Shown here one piece after another: positions 40,178 through 47,987 of a stretch of DNA of 64,000 nucleotides (positions are counted from its first letter, which is position 1; the number at the start of each line of letters is the position of its first letter). This stretch comes from REEB48 sp964355085 (lineage in GTDB: Bacteria; Patescibacteriota; Minisyncoccia; UBA6257; 02-FULL-45-10c): NCBI GenBank assembly GCA_964355085.1, contig CAYHBW010000002.1:1-64000 (forward strand), written 5' to 3'. A program made the translations under genes and the position numbers. The notes below the pieces were generated by a model. The model did no database searches, had not been told where the DNA came from, and saw nothing but the letters and a program-made list of their open reading frames with translations.

Positions 40178-40209
40178 CCCCTGCACGAGCTTGCTCGTGC
40201 AGGGGTTTT
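40178..40209 (+). terminator. Strong terminator of the 39545 gene
   Basis: Perfect 12-bp stem CCCCTGCACGAG/CTCGTGCAGGGG, loop CTTG, followed by TTTT. Confidence 0.95.
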
Positions 40210-40235
40210 CTATTGTAAGAAAAATATTTTTGAGT

Positions 40236-40241
40236 TATAAT
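40236..40241 (+). promoter_or_regulatory. -10 box TATAAT of the 40250 gene
   Basis: TATAAT ends 8 bases before the ATG at 40250. Confidence 0.5.
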
Positions 40242-40249
40242 ATATAACA

Positions 40250-40654
40250 ATGAAGTCAATTCTCACTATTTTAATACTTGCAAGTTTTATTGGGATTGCG
40301 GTCTTCGGATTTGTCGGTATGACCAGCGCCCAGCATTTGCATGGAGGTTGTATCGCTTCTCTCGCTGATAAAGGGCTTTGTCCGTCCGGGGTGGTTCCGG
40401 TTTCAGCGGCTTTTTCACATCTTGAGGTCCTTAAGAGTTTCTCTCTCGCATTTTTGACCGGTTTTGCATCTTTGGTTTCATTGATCGCTTTGGCTTTCGC
40501 GGTCTCCGGAAGAAATCCGGATATTCCAGAGGCCGTTTTCCGTCCGGTTTCCGCGCTTGGCGATCTTTTCAAGGACTCCAATAATTCTTTGGCGCATAAT
40601 TTTGAATGGCTGGCCATTCATTTCAACAGTCCGAGCTTTGTTTTAAGCGCATAA
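40250..40654 (+). CDS. Membrane protein with His/Cys-rich external loop, copper island
   Basis: 134 residues. Two membrane helices (about 4-24 and 62-85) frame a short loop with HLHGGCIASLADKGLCPSG, which has His and two Cys suitable for metal binding or a disulfide. Family not recognised. It is the first gene before the HMA-transporter/CopA group and may be a small copper-related component, by position only. Confidence 0.6.
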   Translation: MKSILTILILASFIGIAVFGFVGMTSAQHLHGGCIASLADKGLCPSGVVPVSAAFSHLEVLKSFSLAFLTGFASLVSLIALAFAVSGRNPDIPEAVFRPVSALGDLFKDSNNSLAHNFEWLAIHFNSPSFVLSA

Positions 40655-40686
40655 ATTCTCCGCTTGCGGTTTATTTATGCGTTCTC

Positions 40687-40708
40687 AAATCCCACAAGGG
40701 ATTTTTTG
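40687..40708 (+). terminator. Terminator of the 40250 gene
   Basis: Stem AAATCCC/GGGATTT, loop ACAA, six T. Confidence 0.85.
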
Positions 40709-40738
40709 TTTTTAAGATTACCCAATAAAAAATAAATT

Positions 40739-41761
40739 ATGAAACAGGATTACATATTCCATATTCAAGGGATGCATTGTTCTTCATGTGTCTTATTGAT
40801 TGAAGATGCGTTAAGATCGCTGCCGGGCGTCAGCATGGCCAAGGTATCACTTACGGATTCCAAGTTGGAAATTTCCGGAGATTTCTCCGGCTCTCCGGAA
40901 GATATTGCGGAAGAACTTAGCAGGCCGTTAAAAAATCATGGTTACCTGATACTGTCGGAAAAAATCAGAAAAGGCGCAGAATGGGGAGATTTTATTTACG
41001 CCGTTCCGATTGCCTCGACTCTTGTTCTCGGTTTTTTGGCGCTTCAAAAATCTGGAATTGCCGGCTTGATTGATGTTTCCGGCGCGGATTATTGGACAGC
41101 ATTTCTTATCGGTCTAGTCGCTTCGGTCTCCACGTGTCTTGCTGTGGTGGGTGGATTAGTTTTGTCTCTTTCGGCCAGTTCTGCAAAAGAAAACGGCACT
41201 TGGCGGACGCAAACTCTTTTTCACTTAGGAAGGTTAGGCGGTTTTTTCGTTCTCGGTGGCGCAATCGGTTTTCTTGGAAAATCTTTTCAGCTAGGAATCG
41301 TAGGCAGCGGAATACTTGGCATTCTTGTCGCCCTGGTGATGCTGGTTCTTGGCGTGAATTTGCTTGATGTCTTTCATTTTACGAAAAGATTTCAATTTAC
41401 GCTTCCGGCAGGACTGATGAAATATTTCAAGAAGATGAATTTCGGACATGATCATCGGCTATTGCCGCTGTTTGTCGGTATCGGAACCTTTTTTCTGCCA
41501 TGCGGGTTCACTCAATCCATGCAGATTTATGCGCTCACTACCGGCAGTTTTCTTGGAGGAGCTCTGACGATGACCGCTTTTGCGGCAGGAACTTTTCCAG
41601 CGCTCGCTCTTCTTTCGTTCGGCGCGCTGAATATTTCGCATAAGCCATGGAAGGGGCTGTTCTTTAAGGTGACTGGATTGATTGTGATTGCGCTTGCGTT
41701 GTTTAATCTCCTGAATGCGATAGTCGTTGCCGGAATTATTGATCCGCTCTTTAATTTATGA
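40739..41761 (+). CDS. HMA domain fused to a TauE/UreH-like (DsbD-type) membrane domain
   Basis: 340 residues. Residues 1-75 are a heavy-metal-associated domain with GMHCSSC. Residues about 85-340 form six or more membrane helices with GLVASVSTCLAVVGGLVLS and a FFLPCGFTQSMQIYALTTG motif, as in the UreH/SafE-type relatives of DsbD/CcdA. The two membrane Cys (STC and LPC) may form a redox pair or a metal path. Such HMA-TauE fusions are often found beside CopA. Overlaps the next gene by 4 bases. Confidence 0.85.
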   Translation: MKQDYIFHIQGMHCSSCVLLIEDALRSLPGVSMAKVSLTDSKLEISGDFSGSPEDIAEELSRPLKNHGYLILSEKIRKGAEWGDFIYAVPIASTLVLGFLALQKSGIAGLIDVSGADYWTAFLIGLVASVSTCLAVVGGLVLSLSASSAKENGTWRTQTLFHLGRLGGFFVLGGAIGFLGKSFQLGIVGSGILGILVALVMLVLGVNLLDVFHFTKRFQFTLPAGLMKYFKKMNFGHDHRLLPLFVGIGTFFLPCGFTQSMQIYALTTGSFLGGALTMTAFAAGTFPALALLSFGALNISHKPWKGLFFKVTGLIVIALALFNLLNAIVVAGIIDPLFNL

Positions 41762-42171
41762 AATCCCTAAATATTCAAATCATGATTTCCATCGCGCTAA
41801 GCGCTCTTATCATCTGGTCGGCAATCTGGTTTGTTTCAGATAAGTCCGGCGCAGATATCGGTCCGGCAGACGAACCGCCGGTTTCTTTTTCCGATGGCAG
41901 GCAGATTATCGCTATTTTTGCCAAAGGCGGATATTCGCCGCGGATTGTCGAGGCGAAAGCCGGGGTACCGACTGTTTTGCGGATAAAAACCGACGGCACT
42001 TTCGATTGCTCCGCAAGCTTGGTCATTCCTGCTCTTTCATACCGTAATTTTCTTCCGTCATCCGGGATTGTTGAAATCGCGATTCCTGCGGATCTGGCAG
42101 GCGGCGAGATGCGGGGATTCTGTTCGATGGGAATGTACGGCTTCCGGATAAATTTCAAGCGGCTTTTGTGA
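41758..42171 (+). CDS. Membrane-anchored cupredoxin-like protein
   Basis: 137 residues. N-terminal anchor (about 8-27), then a cupredoxin-like domain: GGYSPRIVEAKAGVPTVLRI, FDCSASLVIP and GFCSMGMYGF. The usual His ligands of type 1 copper sites are missing; the Cys and Met residues could bind Cu(I), which fits a copper chaperone rather than an electron carrier. It is translationally coupled to the HMA-TauE gene and followed by copA. Confidence 0.75.
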   Translation: MKSLNIQIMISIALSALIIWSAIWFVSDKSGADIGPADEPPVSFSDGRQIIAIFAKGGYSPRIVEAKAGVPTVLRIKTDGTFDCSASLVIPALSYRNFLPSSGIVEIAIPADLAGGEMRGFCSMGMYGFRINFKRLL

Positions 42172-42181
42172 GGTATAATTA

Positions 42182-44485
42182 ATGCATACTGATATGAACC
42201 ATAAAAAAACTTTCATAGTGCGCGGGATGGATTGCGCCTCCTGCGCGCTGACTATTGAAAAGGCGCTCAAAGAGATGCCGGATCTGCTGTCCGCGAATGT
42301 GAATTACGCGACGGAAAAAGCGGTTATCCAAAGCAATCAACCGATTGATTCTTCGAAAATATCTAATTTTGTTAAGGATAAGACCGGTTATGAATTAGTT
42401 GAGGAGATGGGCAGGCAGGAACATGCTGGTCACGATATGTCCGGAATGAAAGGCGGGGATATGGAGGGCCATGATCACGCCAAGATGCTGAAAGAAGAGG
42501 AGATCCGGAAGCTTTGGAATAAATTTTTGTTCGGCGCGGTTTCTTCCGCATTGATAATGGCGCTCGGTTTTTCCGAATTTCTTCCCGGATTGGGCGGATT
42601 ATTCGACCGCTCTACGCTGTTCCTGCTGATGTTCATTCTTGCGACCCCGGTTGAATTCTGGGTCGGAAAACAGTTTTGGACAAGTTCTTGGGCGTCTTTG
42701 AAGAGATTTAATGTGAGTATGGATACCTTGGTCTCTCTTGGAACAGGCGTGGCTTATTTTTCTGGCCTGGCCGTGACTTTCATGGAAATTTCCCGGATTC
42801 CGGCTGCAGTTACGCTCGATGTCTATTTCGATGTTTCAGCGGTCGTGATAACATTGGTAATTCTCGGGAAATATTTAGAGGCGAAAGCCAAGGGTTCCGC
42901 TTCCGAAGCGATCAAAAAACTTCTGAAGCTTCAGGCGAAAACCGCGCATTTTTTGGACGAAGGAAAGCACGAGACGGATGTTCCGGTTGATCGGATAAAA
43001 ACCGGAGATCTGATGAGGGTGAAGCCAGGAGAGAAGATTCCGGTGGACGGAACAATTGTGGACGGATATGCGGTTATTGATGAATCGATGGTCACCGGCG
43101 AATCATTGCCGGTTGATAAGAAAGAAGGAGATGCGCTTATCGGCGCTACGATAAATAAGAATACCAGCTTCATCATGCGGGCTACCAAGGTAGGGAAAGA
43201 TTCATTTCTTGCCCAGATTGTCGCTATGATTGAATCCGCGCAAGCCAGCCGGGCGCCTATCCAGAAAATGGCCGACTTTGTGATTTCCTATTTTGTCCCG
43301 ATAGTCCTGGGAATATCCGCGGCTACTTTCCTTTTCTGGTTTTTCTGGGCTCCATACGGTTACGGATTTTCATTTGCGATGATAAACGCCATAGCGGTTC
43401 TGGTCGTGGCGTGCCCTTGCGCAATGGGTCTTGCAACGCCGACTTCCATAATGGTCGGCACAGGCAAGGCGGCGGAGCATGGAGTGATCATTAGGGATGC
43501 GGAAGCGCTGGAGGTGGCCGGTAAGATCGGCGCCGTGGTTCTGGATAAAACCGGGACCATAACAAAGGGCGAGCCGTCAGTTACAGACGTGATTTCTTTC
43601 GGAGGAATCGATGAATCCGAAGTCATCCGATGCGCGGCATCTCTGGAAAAACTTTCCGAGCATCCGATTGCCAGATCGATCGCGGGATATTTCAAGCCGG
43701 AAGAAGATCTTCTCAAGGTCAGGAACTTCAGCGCGGTGCCAGGATTCGGGATTGAAGGCGACCTGATTTTGAAATCCGGACCGAAAAGATATTTTCTCGG
43801 GAACGCATCATTGATGAGGGAAAAGGGCGTAGATATCAGATTCGCGCTTTTGCAGTCGGAAAAATTGGAGCGCGACGGCAAAACCTCTCTTTTTCTGTCA
43901 GACGGAAAAAATCTTATCGGTCTGATTGCCGTGGCGGACACAGTTAAGCCGACTGCAGCCGAAGCTGTCAGAAAGCTGAAAGAGCTCGGATTGGAAATCT
44001 GGATGATAACCGGTGATAATGAGCGGACCGCCGATGCGATCGCCAAGGCGGTCGGAATCGGGAAAGTCATGGCGCGGGTTCTTCCGCAGGATAAGGCCGG
44101 CAAGATAAAATCCCTGCAGGATCAGGGTAAGTTGGTCGCCATGGTCGGCGACGGCATAAATGACGCTCCGGCCCTTACGCAGGCGGATGTTGGCATCGCG
44201 ATAGGGACGGGAACTGATATCGCAATCGAGTCCGCAGATATCACTCTGGTTTCCGGCGATCCGATAGGTATTGTGAATGCGATATTTGTCAGCCGCAAAA
44301 CCCTGATCAATATCAAGCAGAATCTTTTCTGGGCTTTCATCTATAACATCGTCCTGATTCCGGTCGCGGCCGGAGTTCTCTGGCCGAAATACGGAATTCT
44401 TCTTAATCCCATGCTGGCGGGCGGAGCGATGGCTTTCAGTTCGCTGTCGGTCGTGCTGAACTCATTAAGATTAAAAAAGGTATAA
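42182..44485 (+). CDS. copA: Copper-exporting P1B-type ATPase
   Basis: 767 residues. Cytoplasmic metal-binding HMA domain (GMDCASCALTIEKAL), a His/Met-rich linker (about 80-102, HAGHDMSGMKGGDMEGHDH) before the first helix, membrane CPC motif (Cys411-Pro-Cys413) in VVACPCAMGLATP, phosphorylation site DKTGT (Asp455), SEHPIARSI, and GDGINDAP. These identify the Cu+ branch. GAGGT stands 8 bases before the ATG at 42182; a second Met at 42194 is an alternative start. It pumps Cu(I) out of the cytoplasm with the two neighbouring proteins. Confidence 0.95.
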   Translation: MHTDMNHKKTFIVRGMDCASCALTIEKALKEMPDLLSANVNYATEKAVIQSNQPIDSSKISNFVKDKTGYELVEEMGRQEHAGHDMSGMKGGDMEGHDHAKMLKEEEIRKLWNKFLFGAVSSALIMALGFSEFLPGLGGLFDRSTLFLLMFILATPVEFWVGKQFWTSSWASLKRFNVSMDTLVSLGTGVAYFSGLAVTFMEISRIPAAVTLDVYFDVSAVVITLVILGKYLEAKAKGSASEAIKKLLKLQAKTAHFLDEGKHETDVPVDRIKTGDLMRVKPGEKIPVDGTIVDGYAVIDESMVTGESLPVDKKEGDALIGATINKNTSFIMRATKVGKDSFLAQIVAMIESAQASRAPIQKMADFVISYFVPIVLGISAATFLFWFFWAPYGYGFSFAMINAIAVLVVACPCAMGLATPTSIMVGTGKAAEHGVIIRDAEALEVAGKIGAVVLDKTGTITKGEPSVTDVISFGGIDESEVIRCAASLEKLSEHPIARSIAGYFKPEEDLLKVRNFSAVPGFGIEGDLILKSGPKRYFLGNASLMREKGVDIRFALLQSEKLERDGKTSLFLSDGKNLIGLIAVADTVKPTAAEAVRKLKELGLEIWMITGDNERTADAIAKAVGIGKVMARVLPQDKAGKIKSLQDQGKLVAMVGDGINDAPALTQADVGIAIGTGTDIAIESADITLVSGDPIGIVNAIFVSRKTLINIKQNLFWAFIYNIVLIPVAAGVLWPKYGILLNPMLAGGAMAFSSLSVVLNSLRLKKV

Positions 44486-44488
44486 TAT

Positions 44489-44935
44489 ATGGAGAACGAT
44501 AAATTGGAAAAATTGAATTGGGCTTTCATCGCCATCAGCTTTTCCGGATTTCTTGACGCGCTCTATCTGTCCATCCAGAGGTTCAAGGGAATTCCGATAA
44601 TCTGCACCATACTTGAGGGCTGCAACAAGGTCGCGACCAGCATTTATGCGGAAATCATGAATATCCCGGTGGCTTATCTCGGGGTGCTCTATTATTTCCT
44701 GATCTTCCTGCTGGCAATCTGGTTCTTGACTTCAAAAAACCGGAATACGGTATACGTGATTTCCGCTTTCACAATCGTCGGATTCATTTTTTCGGTTTGG
44801 TTCGTCTATCTGCAGATTTTCGTCATCAAGGCCATCTGCTTTTACTGCATGATTTCCGCACTGACCTCGACACTGCTGTTCATTCTGGGAAGTTATTATC
44901 TCATATCTCATCATAAGAAAGGTCGCCAATTATAA
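44489..44935 (+). CDS. VKOR family thiol oxidoreductase
   Basis: 148 residues, four membrane helices. The conserved loop Cys pair appears as ICTILEGCNKVATS, and the active-site CxxC as AICFYCMISA. Bacterial VKOR replaces DsbB: it oxidises a DsbA-like partner and passes electrons to quinone. No DsbA fusion is present and no DsbA gene is close. It starts 3 bases after copA, so it is in the copper operon, perhaps for disulfides in exported cuproproteins. Confidence 0.9.
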   Translation: MENDKLEKLNWAFIAISFSGFLDALYLSIQRFKGIPIICTILEGCNKVATSIYAEIMNIPVAYLGVLYYFLIFLLAIWFLTSKNRNTVYVISAFTIVGFIFSVWFVYLQIFVIKAICFYCMISALTSTLLFILGSYYLISHHKKGRQL

Positions 44936-44953
44936 TTTATCATTATAAAAAGC

Positions 44954-45334
44954 ATGAATTTAAAATTAATAGAATGGGTTTTGAGAGTGGGTGTGGCCGG
45001 TGAATTCCTTGGTCACGGAGTATTCGCTTTGCAGGGGAAGAAAGATTGGGTGGGATGGTTCGCCAATTTCGGAATTTCCGATACGGGAACCGCCGTGAAT
45101 ATTCTGTTTTGGCTTGGCGTACTGGATATTCTTCTGGCGATCCTGGTGTTGGTCAAGCCGATGCGCTTGCCGCTTCTTTGGATGGTTTTTTGGGGATTCT
45201 GGACGGCGCTTTTGCGTCCGCTGGTCGGAATGCCGGTCTGGGATTTTGTGGAAAGATGGGCGAATTGGAGCGCTCCTTTGGCTCTGTTGCTCATTATCGG
45301 CTGGCCGAGAGAATGGCGTGATTGGCTTAAATAA
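44954..45334 (+). CDS. DoxX-like four-helix membrane protein
   Basis: 126 residues, four membrane helices with conserved-looking Trp and Gly (GVAGEFLGHGVFALQGKKDW, NILFWLGVLDILLAILVLV). It resembles the DoxX/DoxD superfamily loosely. Members take part in thiosulfate:quinone or other membrane redox reactions, or in membrane stress. Role not settled. Follows the VKOR gene by 18 bases. Confidence 0.65.
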   Translation: MNLKLIEWVLRVGVAGEFLGHGVFALQGKKDWVGWFANFGISDTGTAVNILFWLGVLDILLAILVLVKPMRLPLLWMVFWGFWTALLRPLVGMPVWDFVERWANWSAPLALLLIIGWPREWRDWLK

Positions 45335-45350
45335 ATACAAAAGACCCGAT

Positions 45351-46976
45351 ATGAAAAATATTTTATTGAACTTATTGAGCTGGACGCTGATAATCCTTAG
45401 TCCCGTTCTGATATTCGCAGTTTTCGGATATTTGGCTATTAATTTTGATGTCTGGCCGCCGAGTTGTGATATCCTTCCGATCCGGGAGGCGAGACGAGTA
45501 TGTGAATTTTCAAAATTGGAAAAAGCCCCGGCTGGTCAGCCGGCTGAAGTCAATTTCTGGGTTACGATTCCATATGATGCTCCGGCCGGCAGATTGCTGA
45601 TAAGTATAGATGGAAATGATCCTATGGAAATGGAAAAAATAAATAATCTAAGTTTCCGAAAATCAGTGAGCGTTGTTACCGGAGATGTTCTTACGTACAG
45701 ATATCTCCGAAATAGCGATAAATCTTCTTCAGATGAAAAGAATCTTCCGGTCAGGTCGTATAAAAAAGACGTATATGATTACGTTTCGAAGTGGAGCGAT
45801 TCTCCGGCATTCGGCCAAATCGGAAGCTATATTTCGCCGTTGATCACAATGGAAGATACCTGGACCATTAACTACAATATGAATCTTTTTGAAGATACAA
45901 GACGGAACTTGGATAGCGCATTCGCCAGGGTTGCGAGTATCGGCGGAAAGGAGGCGATGGTTTTCAGCTTCATTGATTTTATCGGCGATAATAAAGAAAG
46001 CATAAAACTGGAAGAAACAGCTTCTCCGTATAAAAATTGGCGCGATGCCGCAATTACACCGTCGGAGATGAAGGATATAGCCCGCACTGCAAAGAAATAT
46101 AATCTGAAACCGATTATCGCTTATAATGTCGGAGCGGATTATACCAAATACATTGATGTAAGTTTAATCGGAAGATTTACAGGCGGAGCGGCTGGCGGCG
46201 GCGCAGGCGGCAATGCGGCGGAACAGCGGGCGGGAGATGATTTCGGCAGAGACGATCCAAAAACAAAAGCTTGGCTTGATTCGGAATTCGCTCAGCTTCA
46301 GGATATTCTGGTGAGTTGGGCTATTAGCGCTGAAAAGGCCGGTATTTACGCAATTAATATCACACCGGAATACCGCATGCCGACACCAAGGCCGTTTTAT
46401 GATTATGCAGATGCAAAATTCAGCGGAATCATCAAGGCGATGAGGGGCGTATATTCCGGTAAAATATATGCGAGTAATTTTAACAGTTACGGCGGGCTCC
46501 GCTTAAGTCCTCGTCCTAAATATATTGATGACGCTGATGCGCTTATTCTTCACCTCCCCTTATTGAATTTGCGCGAGGGGGCGAGCATCTCCGAAATGCG
46601 GGCAGCGTGGTCTGAAATTTTAGACAGAGCCGAGGCGGATTTTGCGGATTATAAAAAACCTATTTATTTGGTGGAAAATGTCGGAAGTTATAACGGAGCA
46701 AATAGCGGAAGGGGAGGAATGGAATGGGGTGATTTTATCGAAGTCGTTAATGCCGGCTATTCCCGTGATTGGCAGGGTCAAGCCGATGCCATTGAAGCGC
46801 TGTTTCAGGCGTTCGCCGGAAGAACCAGGTTTGCGGGAATAGGTCCCGGTTCAAAATTCGCCTGGGACGATCTCATGGCGCCGGATTATGCGAGTCCTAG
46901 GAACGATCTGACTTCCAATATCCGCAGTAAACCGGCGGAAGCGGTTTGGAAAAAATGGATTTTGCCGTCCTATTAA
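45351..46976 (+). CDS. Membrane-anchored, putative glycosidase-like TIM-barrel protein
   Basis: 541 residues. N-terminal anchor (about 4-28), a small beta domain (about 55-125), then a barrel-like C-terminal two thirds: EMKDIARTAKKYNLKPIIAY, an acid in NITPEYRMPTP, SGKIYASNFNSYGG, KPIYLVENVG and GQADAIEALFQAFAG. The pattern recalls GH113/GTA-type TIM barrels; the catalytic acids cannot be fixed by eye. A Gly/Ala-rich segment (FTGGAAGGGAGGNAAEQ) interrupts the domain. The start at 45351 is chosen; the same frame is open back to 45114 but there overlaps the DoxX-like gene. Confidence 0.6.
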   Translation: MKNILLNLLSWTLIILSPVLIFAVFGYLAINFDVWPPSCDILPIREARRVCEFSKLEKAPAGQPAEVNFWVTIPYDAPAGRLLISIDGNDPMEMEKINNLSFRKSVSVVTGDVLTYRYLRNSDKSSSDEKNLPVRSYKKDVYDYVSKWSDSPAFGQIGSYISPLITMEDTWTINYNMNLFEDTRRNLDSAFARVASIGGKEAMVFSFIDFIGDNKESIKLEETASPYKNWRDAAITPSEMKDIARTAKKYNLKPIIAYNVGADYTKYIDVSLIGRFTGGAAGGGAGGNAAEQRAGDDFGRDDPKTKAWLDSEFAQLQDILVSWAISAEKAGIYAINITPEYRMPTPRPFYDYADAKFSGIIKAMRGVYSGKIYASNFNSYGGLRLSPRPKYIDDADALILHLPLLNLREGASISEMRAAWSEILDRAEADFADYKKPIYLVENVGSYNGANSGRGGMEWGDFIEVVNAGYSRDWQGQADAIEALFQAFAGRTRFAGIGPGSKFAWDDLMAPDYASPRNDLTSNIRSKPAEAVWKKWILPSY

Positions 46977-46981
46977 CGTAT

Positions 46982-47014
46982 AAAAACCGCCCCGATAGAG
47001 TCGGGGCGGTTTTT
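46982..47014. terminator. Strong terminator between convergent genes
   Basis: Perfect 14-bp stem AAAAACCGCCCCGA/TCGGGGCGGTTTTT with a five-base loop; usable from both strands. Confidence 0.95.
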
Positions 47015-47025
47015 ATTATCTGTCA

Positions 47026-47226
47026 TTACTGCATCGGCGGTTTTTGCGACTGATCATCACCCATCCAAGCATTCACTTTTTCCCAGAACATCATTGCCAA
47101 TCCGGCAAGGACTATCAGGGACATGCTCAATGGCGCGACTAATCCGTAGCCGCTTTGCGCTGCGCCGCCCATCATTATCAAACCGAACAGGGCGACTATA
47201 ACTCCCAAAACTTTTCTTTTTTTCAT
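47026..47226 (-). CDS. Small two-helix membrane protein
   Basis: 66 residues. Basic start MKKRK, two membrane helices with Gly/Met-rich content, tail DDQSQKPPMQ. Family not recognised. Transcribed away from the DoxX gene at 47329 from a palindrome that carries a TATAAT on each strand. Confidence 0.6.
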   Translation of the reverse strand: MKKRKVLGVIVALFGLIMMGGAAQSGYGLVAPLSMSLIVLAGLAMMFWEKVNAWMGDDQSQKPPMQ

Positions 47227-47256
47227 ATATATTTGAGATTTAATTCGACCATCTCA

Positions 47257-47279
47257 ATTATACCATTTTTTGGTATAAT
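47257..47279. promoter_or_regulatory. Palindromic divergent promoter/operator
   Basis: ATTATACCA-TTTTT-TGGTATAAT: 9-bp arms are exact reverse complements, and each arm contains TATAAT for its own strand. It sits 30 bases upstream of the minus-strand start at 47226; the plus-strand gene also has a closer TATAAT at 47319-47324. One dimeric regulator could control both directions. Confidence 0.6.
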
Positions 47280-47318
47280 AATTGATATAGGATTTAAAGG
47301 GCGCATTATATAATTGTT

Positions 47319-47324
47319 TATAAT
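47319..47324 (+). promoter_or_regulatory. -10 box TATAAT of the DoxX gene
   Basis: TATAAT ends 4 bases before the ATG at 47329. Confidence 0.45.
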
Positions 47325-47328
47325 TTAC

Positions 47329-47802
47329 ATGCAAAAATATCAAAATTTATCTTTGTTTCTGCTTAGGGTGTCTATGGGTTGGATGTATTTCTATGCCGGA
47401 ATCACGAAGGTGATCGATCCGGCCTGGACTGCCGAGGGCTATATTAAGGGGGCGAAAAATTTCACCTGGTTCTTCCAGTGGCTTCTCAATCCGGAAATAC
47501 TTCCGGTGGTGAATTTCATGAATGAGTGGGGACTGACACTTCTTGGCGTTTCCCTCATTTTGGGAATCGGCGTCCGTCTTTCTTCAATTCTCGGTGCGGT
47601 GCTCATGATGATGTATTATGTCGCATTGCCGTTTCCGTATCCGAACACTCATTCTCTGATAGTTGATGAGCATATAATTTATACGGCAGCTCTCCTGTTT
47701 TTCGCCGCAGTAAGAGCCGGCAGAACAGGTGGTTTGGAGGAATGGTGCTCGAATCTTCCGATTTGCGCCAAATATCCTAAATTGCGGGAGTGGCTTGGTT
47801 AA
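47329..47802 (+). CDS. DoxX family membrane protein
   Basis: 157 residues, four membrane helices. SLFLLRVSMGWMYFYAGITKVIDPAW and the end of helix 3 (GVRLSSILGAVLMMMYYVALP) match DoxX/DoxD. Two Cys near the C-terminus (EEWCSNLPICAKYP) are unusual. It forms with VKOR and the protein at 44954 a group of membrane redox proteins next to copA. An in-frame ATG at 47314 precedes the -10 box, so 47329 is used. Confidence 0.85.
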   Translation: MQKYQNLSLFLLRVSMGWMYFYAGITKVIDPAWTAEGYIKGAKNFTWFFQWLLNPEILPVVNFMNEWGLTLLGVSLILGIGVRLSSILGAVLMMMYYVALPFPYPNTHSLIVDEHIIYTAALLFFAAVRAGRTGGLEEWCSNLPICAKYPKLREWLG

Positions 47803-47840
47803 GGTATAATTAGCATATTATTAAAAGTAAAAATAAATTT

Positions 47841-47984
47841 ATGTGGAATTACATGATGGGTGGGTGGGGAGGAGGATATGGCTACAGTTGCGGAGGCGGA
47901 TTCATGGGAATAACTATGCTTCTTGTCTGGGCTGTCCTGCTTTTATTGGCTGTCCTGCTCTGGAAAAAAATAAACAATAAATAA
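47841..47984 (+). CDS. Small Gly/Trp-rich single-helix membrane protein (47 residues)
   Basis: Reads MWNYMMGGWGGGYGYSCGGG, then one membrane helix (ITMLLVWAVLLLLAVLLW) and a basic tail KKINNK. The Gly-rich head with Cys, Met and Tyr should face outward. Small proteins of this type occur in CPR and archaea; function unknown. Located 38 bases after DoxX and 3 bases before the SIMPL gene, so part of the same unit. Confidence 0.7.
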   Translation: MWNYMMGGWGGGYGYSCGGGFMGITMLLVWAVLLLLAVLLWKKINNK

Positions 47985-47987
47985 TTC

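Noticed and set aside
45114..45350. Upstream extension of the TIM-barrel protein frame
   Set aside because: It overlaps the DoxX-like gene in another frame and the extra residues are Trp/Cys/Arg-rich nonsense; the membrane anchor starts at 45351.
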